Below, piece by piece: positions 58,288 through 64,000 of a stretch of 64,000 bases of DNA. Position 1 is the first letter of the stretch. Each line of letters opens with the position of its first letter. Under the pieces are notes generated by a model. It was not told the DNA's origin. It saw only the letters and a list, made by a program, of their open reading frames with translations, and made no database searches. The position numbers and the translations under genes were made by a program. Source of the DNA: Zanthoxylum bungeanum (taxonomy: Eukaryota; Streptophyta; Magnoliopsida; Sapindales; Rutaceae); contig SKCR01038150.1 in assembly GCA_019454045.1 (NCBI GenBank), forward strand, positions 1-64,000, in the 5' to 3' direction.

Positions 58288-60550
58288 CTATTTTTTATTT
58301 CGTTGGAGTAACCAACGATCACCTACGCTAAGTTTTGAATGTATTATGGGTTTGCTACTAGATTGTCTTGATGATTGCAAGTTATATCTACTAACATAAT
58401 CATTAAATAAATCTATTAAATCAATTTTTATTCCATATATTATTTTTCTAATATTAACTTCATCATCTAATCCTAAAAATGCATAGTAAGTTTGTAAGCT
58501 ACTATTCAACATTCTAATTTAAATCTAGGATAAAAACTATGGCAATAAGATAAAGCAATGAAATAACTTTAAAATAAATCAACTATTTTCTCTTCATAAC
58601 AGCAATAGCTTCAATTAAAACAATATCATTCACATTAGAACTTTCAGCATACTCATATAGAGTACCAACAATAATCAAACATTCAACAATAAATAAATTT
58701 ATTGTAGGATAATAAACTCCAATAAAAATATTTATAGCATCATTATAAACTTTTAAAAGTTCTAAATGTTTTTCACAAATATCTCATTGACTAGGAAAAT
58801 GTGTTATATGTTGTATATATTGGAAAAAAACTACATAATACATCTTTGTATTGAAAAACTTGAGTTAAAAGAAAATAAGTTGAATTCCAATGAATTGGAA
58901 CATCTCGTGAAAATTTTACCGATTTAACACCATTTAATTTATAAAATTTGACCCATTCTCTCATGACTTGAGAATATGACCAAATACAATTAAGTGCAAT
59001 CTTAATAGGATTAATGTGATGTTCTAAAAACGTTATACTATCTTGAACACATAAATTAAGGACATGGCATGTGCAACAAATATGAAAAAATCGACCCCCA
59101 AATTTGGTTGACATATTTCTTTTAAATCTCTAATTGATGCAGTATTTGCAGATGTGTTGTCAAAGCCAATTGTTAAAGTTTTACCTAATAAACCATATTC
59201 ATCAAAAATTACTTTAATAATTCTATAAATATTTTTTACAGTATGTAGCTCATCAAAAACTCTAAATGCAATTGTACGGGCCAAATTTGGTCCAGGGGCA
59301 ATTTCGTCATTCTACCATAGGCCCAAGCTTCTACCTCAAAAGGAAGCCCCAATGTTTAAAGTGTACAAAGGGCCAGAGATTCACAAAACCCAGGCCCAAT
59401 GAGTCTCAACACCTGTGAACAAAGGATCATCCAATGGCCAGTCCATTTAACGCCCAGCCTCATAAACAAGAACCAGCCGTTCTAGCCTACAAACGGGCAG
59501 ATGCACTAAATACCCCTCATGAAGTCGGTCGTAACTGACTCCCAACGGACAAGTAATTAAAGAGCAGTAAATGCACATGCACCCTTAAAGGCATGTATAT
59601 AAACGAAGAAAGGCTAAAGTGTTAGGGGGAGAGGCTCTCCGACTCTCCTGGCCTAAGAACATTCACTCCATAATTCTTATAATCACCAACCTACGGCCCT
59701 CACGGCAACATATGAGGATCAAGGTATTTTCCCTTGTTCTTCATCAAACTGTGTTTATAGCTCATCTCCCATACTGACTTGAGCGTCGGAGTGCCCCCGG
59801 CACCCACCACACCGGTGGGCAGTAACCTTCACGCTCACTCTACTTTTGTTTTGCAGGATCGCTAGTGCCTCCTTTTACGAAATCTCAATTGTGGACCTCG
59901 GGTGAAAACCAGCATCCACAGCAATAAGTTATTTTTACATGTTTCATGATTCATCAATCCAATGACAAGTCACACTCATGTATGAGTGTGTTTGCCAATG
60001 GACACACCAAATATCATAACAAATAGAAAGACGACCTTTAATATATTTAAATATTTCATTTACAATAATTTTACCATTTTTATATAATTTAAAATGAATC
60101 ATTTTATTGTATTTCTAGGCATTTTATCGGCAGCAGGATTTAAAGCATTTCAAACATAATTAGTAAAAGTAATTTTTCACCAAAACTTAAAGAAAGATGT
60201 GTCATACAAGTTAATTTAGCAAATTCTTCTATATTTTTACCATCAGAATATTTAAATAAATCTAAAGAACTCGTACATATACTAGATGTAGCGTACCTAT
60301 CCATTTGAATTTGTATTGTATCAAGTCCAATTTCAGCGGCATGATGTCTATCCAAGTGCTTGTTTATATTACCATAACTGCTAGTAAATTTGTAAGATAC
60401 ATCATAATAGTTGTATATTGCTCTTGGACCTTCATTTTCAGTCTCGACTAAATGAAAATGAATTTTGAAAATATCAAAAGATCGAGACTTAACTTCTCTT
60501 CTCCGTATACCGATACTTTGACAGTTCTCTTGGGTTGACATGTTGTACAT
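58288..60550 (-). pseudogene. F transposase, BED finger and catalytic core remnants
   Basis: Pieces on the minus strand in order. (1) 60550-60140: a BED-type finger region, where both cysteines of the first C-x2-C pair read tyrosine (AIYNYYDVSYKF) while the H-x4-H-like NKHLDRHH remains. (2) 59284-59033: part of the RNase H-like core with TIGFDNTSANTASIRDL. (3) 59114-58791: VLNLCVQDSITFLE and HWNSTYFLLTQVFQYKDV, typical of hAT. (4) 58512-58288: a helical segment (IKIDLIDLFNDYVSRYN). A solo LTR lies between pieces 1 and 2. In hAT transposases the BED finger binds subterminal DNA repeats and the core cuts and joins strands. Frameshifts, stops and the missing zinc ligands show it is inactive. Confidence 0.82.
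59273..59920 (+). repeat. solo LTR, likely Ty3/gypsy, inside hAT F
   Basis: 648 bases from TGTACGGGCC to CATCCACA with a 5-base TSD, GCAAT, at 59268-59272 and 59921-59925. A TATA box, TATATAAACG, lies at about 59597, followed by a leader. CTTGAGCGTCGGAGTG at about 59780 is a phrase common in plant gypsy LTRs. It separates the BED-finger part of the F transposase from its core. Confidence 0.85.
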
Positions 60551-61070
60551 GGTGTTCTCATATGAGCTTGCTTTTTTTGTTATTATTGAAGAATTGTAAA
60601 ATTAAATCAATATTAGAAATTGAAGATGAGAGAATTGAGAATTAGTGTGTTGAAAAAATGAAGAATGACCATATTTATATATTTTTGGATTATTTTATGA
60701 TACCTAAATTGCCTCTAAAACTAGCCGTTTTTATTATGTTATTAAAGGTAATTTAGTAATTACATATACATTTAATATTTTACTTTTACAAAAAATAAAA
60801 TAAAATAAAATTATTTTTCAAAGTAGCAGGGAGTCGTTGCTCCCTGCTGCAATCCAACGGCTACTAACCATTGGGCCAAATGGTTCCAATCGGAATCGGA
60901 CGATTCCAATGGTTTCGATTCGAATCGTTTGAACCGTCTGATTCTGTCTGGTTTACTAGGGTGGAACCCTAATCGAACCGGATAAATATGATTTCGGTTA
61001 TGATGTCGGTTCCTACTGGTTCGGTTTCAGTTCAGTTTCGGTTCTGAACTGGAATCGCGACCGGGTCTAT

Positions 61071-62285
61071 GATGATATAGTCTATTAATCATTTTATCAA
61101 AGTTTTGTAAGCTTATTTTGTAAAAGTAGCATGGCTAGACAGATAAATTTTTATCTTTAGTCTATGCAAATATGTGTTAACGACATATCGAATTGGTTTT
61201 CAAATATTTTAGTAAAATCTATCATCAGAGTCTAAACCTTGTGAGAGTTTAGGGGTTAAAAATATATTTAGACGCCCAACCCTTTATCCTTAAAAATAAA
61301 GTATGATTTTTGATTTATGATATAGAAAAAAGACAGTGATATATTGATATCTATGTGGTTTAACAAAATCGCCTTGTAAACTAATTTTTTTTAGAAATGA
61401 TCACACAGTTCTTTTTAGGACATACATACCCTATTTTTATGTCTATGTGAATATTTCTGAAAACTGCAAAATTCTGTTACAAGTCAACAAACCTTGATGT
61501 ATTGTTCTAATTTTCCTTTTATCATACTAATGTTTCGAGTAATTTAGATTCAATGTTGAACTATGATGTATATTTTATAATCTTTTAATATGAGTGTTTT
61601 AATAACAATTCACAGTTAAGATTCAGATGTATTTAAATTATTATTCAATCTACCAATTATAATTTATTAAAAAAAAAAAAAACTCAACTCAACATTTTAT
61701 CTAAATCATATTATAAGATTATCACATAATGAAATTGTATTAAACAAATGAATCATGATGAAAACCCATGTTTTCTCTTTTTGTACTGAATAGAAATATC
61801 AGTCATTTATGTGTCATGCTTATTTTTTTTAATGTAATAATTTTTTTCATGTAATAAAACTTTTTTATATAATTTAATTAAATTTTAAAAATAAATATAT
61901 TATTAAAATATATATGAAATTACTGAGTAATTACATATATATTTTAATAATATTTTTTTTATTATTTTAAATACTTTTAGCGTCGCCGCGACATGAAAAT
62001 ATTTAGCGTCGATTGGAAAATATTGACGCCATTAGTTGTTCACCTTTAGCAACTGACACACCCACAAAGTGGTTCTTTACTCCTAAGTATAAAAATGTCA
62101 AGTAACAAAATAACCTGGTAAGTTTGGGGTCGATCCACATAAAATAGATTTAGTAAAATAAAATAATAATTCGAGAGTGAAAATAAAAAAGCTGAATTGT
62201 TTGAAATGATGAGCAATTTTTGAATTGGAATGCAACAATAAAATAGAATGGTGGGGCTAAGAGATCCACTCTTAATATTTCAAAT
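61071..62285. other. unassigned AT-rich stretch
   Basis: No gene seen. A GGGGTCGATCCACA phrase near 62127 resembles the end region of Athila-type LTRs, and TTTAGCGTCGCCGCGAC lies near 61977. Their boundaries are not resolvable. Confidence 0.45.
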
Positions 62286-63802
62286 TGTAATGACTCAAAA
62301 TCTCATAACCGATTGGACTAGTAATTTGGTGTTAGGGAATAAAATTTTCCCGAGCAGTAGCGAATGAATTTGGAGATTGCATAAAGGCTTGATTTTAGTC
62401 ACAATGTTTATAATACTTGAGTTAAATCATTAGGGTCCGGTAAGAATTATAAGAGTTGGACCAATACCATTATGTTTAATACATGTTTATTTGTACCTAG
62501 ACTTGTGGACATTTTTTAACAAGGATTAGTGACATTTGTTAAGCCTCATCAACAAATGTCCAGCATTTGTATTACAAGTATAAAAAAAAAGGAAAGAAAG
62601 AGAGAAGGCAAAACAGCCTCCCGCCCCCCACTCTCGATTGTCTATTCTCTCTATTTCTCTTCTTCTTCAAAGATATACTCCATAGTTTGTTGCAGAAAAT
62701 TTCCTTCCTCTAACCCAAATTCTAGTGTTTTAAACCCACATGCAAGTCTAGAAATGGTGAAATGAAGCATATGACATTCTATTTGTGAAGAAACAATTTG
62801 ATTCAAGGTGAGAAAGGTAAAAACTTATATCTTGATTTACTGAATTTTGATGATTTGAAGTTTGAAGAGTGTTGGTAGCTTGAGTTTAGTGATGTGTTGA
62901 TGGTTATTGAGTTGGAAAAGTTGATGGATGTGAAACCCTAAATTTGTAATCCCTAACTGTGAAACTAAGTTGGGGTTTAAGAAACGGTTTTGAGATGGTG
63001 ATTAAGGATTATTGAGTGATATATTGTGTATTTGTCGTGGTTATGGCTTATGTTGTATTGTGGAAATTGTGTGTGTAGGTGAGGCTGGAATTAGGTCTTG
63101 GAAATGTCCTAGCGTCGCGACGCGCACCCCCTAGCGTCGCGACGCGTACTGGAAATTTGGTGTCTGGGTGATTCTGGGCGTTGAGCATCGCGATCCCTTT
63201 GAGGCAGGATCACAACGCGCAAAATAGAGAGGACTTACCTCCTCAATTCTGCTTCGTGACGTCGTGATGCCCAACCCTCGGCGTCACGACGTGTAGCTAA
63301 ATTCTCAGGGTTAATTTTGTCAATTCTAGATTTATCCTAAGACATTGGGGGCCACTTTAAAGGTTTCATATAGGTATGTAGACACAATATAAATCATGTC
63401 ATAAGTGTAGAACAGCAACCATGTATTGCATATACTTTGCAAATCATTACAAGAAAAACTAACAGTTTCTTTGGCATTAGATCAACTTCAAGCCACCCGG
63501 AGGTCACCTAAGCCACATACCGCACCCCGACTTGCCATAGCATTGTGAGTGGAGTACTTATTTCAGAGTTTCTAAATGTGATTTCAGATATGATTTTGCA
63601 GATTGTTGATTTAATGATGTTACTTGAAATGATGATTTCATGCGAATGAGATATATGATTTAAGCTTTTGATAAAGCTTGGTTTCAGATTAATAGTTTGA
63701 TGATAAAAATGATTTCAAAAGTATGATTTTATGATATTGGAGGCATGGGGGAAAAACCCACCTCAGGTATAACTTGATACAGATATGGAATTGACGAATA
63801 TC
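62286..63802 (+). repeat. partial Tekay-like LTR
   Basis: It begins TGTAATGACTC, like the start of Tekay/Del LTRs. Near its right end, TTGGAGGCATGGG and AAAAACCCACCTCA, then TATAACTTG, match the LTR of E around 44094-44140. Two GCGTCGCGACGC palindromes lie at about 63112-63143. It is interrupted at 63803 by another LTR, so its end is not in the window. Confidence 0.65.
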
Positions 63803-64000
63803 TGATCGGTGATAAACACACACGTAACGCAAGCGCACGTATCGCTCAAGTAGTATAAAATGTATCAATCCCACAAGGACTTAATACCTATGCTATAAAT
63901 TTATGAAGCTAAATGTCTACAAGTATCTAATTGATTTGATTGTTGGTTGGATGAATGGTGATTTTTATCTAAAACAAGTAAATAAAACAGTGCGAAAGTA
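63803..64000 (-). repeat. edge of an Athila-type LTR, runs off the window
   Basis: TGATCGGTGATAAACACACA, then ACGCAAGCGCACGTATCG, then CAAGTAGTATAAAA and CCCACAAGGACT is the reverse complement of the LTR end of A and B. An Athila-type element on the minus strand therefore starts here and continues to the right. Confidence 0.75.

Larger units (their letters stand above)
50335..61070 (-). mobile_element. element F: BED-type hAT transposon, broken
   Basis: Both ends carry subterminal GGTTC/GAACC motif clusters: ACCGGTTCGATTCAGTTTCG at the left and GGTTCTGAACTGGAATCGCG, inverted, at the right. Transposase remnants read on the minus strand from 60550 down to 58288 and resume at 50880-50680. Element G (50895-58124) and a solo LTR (59273-59920) interrupt it. 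No clean 8-base TSD was found; the left edge abuts a truncated E LTR. Confidence 0.72.

Overview
The window looks like nuclear DNA from a flowering plant, most likely a eudicot. It is AT-rich and almost entirely transposable elements. Only one ordinary host gene stands out: a two-exon LURP-one-related (LOR/DUF567) gene at 11733-12500. Most element boundaries below rest on terminal repeats plus target-site duplications (TSDs) that I read directly from the sequence. Lineage names rest on protein motifs, primer-binding sites and polypurine tracts recognised by eye; no database search was possible.

Layout. 1-1657: 3' end of a Ty1/copia element (RNase H tail, polypurine tract, 3' LTR). 1658-7458: unassigned sequence carrying a SINE and two hAT-type MITEs. 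7459-9689: a fragment resembling the plastid trnA-UGC intron (NUPT), split by a 1.9-kb solo LTR. 9690-10365: a deleted hAT copy that keeps the transposase C-terminus. 11495-12500: the LOR gene and its promoter. 12762-12945: a second SINE. 13296-41627: a four-level nest. Athila-like element D (minus) received the Sirevirus-like copia element C (minus) in its 5' LTR. C in turn received a MITE and two related Athila-type elements on the plus strand, A (19332-27151) and B (29647-37279). 42247-50337: an old Tekay/Del-type Ty3/gypsy element E. 50335-61070: a BED/hAT transposon F (minus), interrupted by a complete 7.2-kb copia element G (minus) and by a 648-bp solo LTR. 62286-64000: a partial Tekay-like LTR, itself cut by an Athila-type LTR that runs off the window.

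The most interesting object is element B. It has no reverse transcriptase or integrase. Between its LTRs it holds an intact 396-codon gag-like ORF and an intact, intronless 217-codon ORF of the LOG family (cytokinin riboside 5'-monophosphate phosphoribohydrolase), both in the element's sense direction. The sister element A has a broken gag-like ORF, a different cargo in the same slot, and a remnant matching the last 14 codons of the LOG ORF. So LOG seems to have been captured in a common ancestor. Both elements carry LTR arrays of about 7-9 G-box/ABRE motifs (CCACGTGTC) with CCAAT boxes just upstream of a TATA box, which predicts bZIP-type, possibly ABA- or light-responsive, transcription of a cytokinin-activating gene. 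Other structures worth attention are three hairpins with one shared loop and different self-matching stems in the LTR of E, tandem hairpin units downstream of the A/B TATA box, and GTCGCGAC palindromes shared by LTRs of different lineages.
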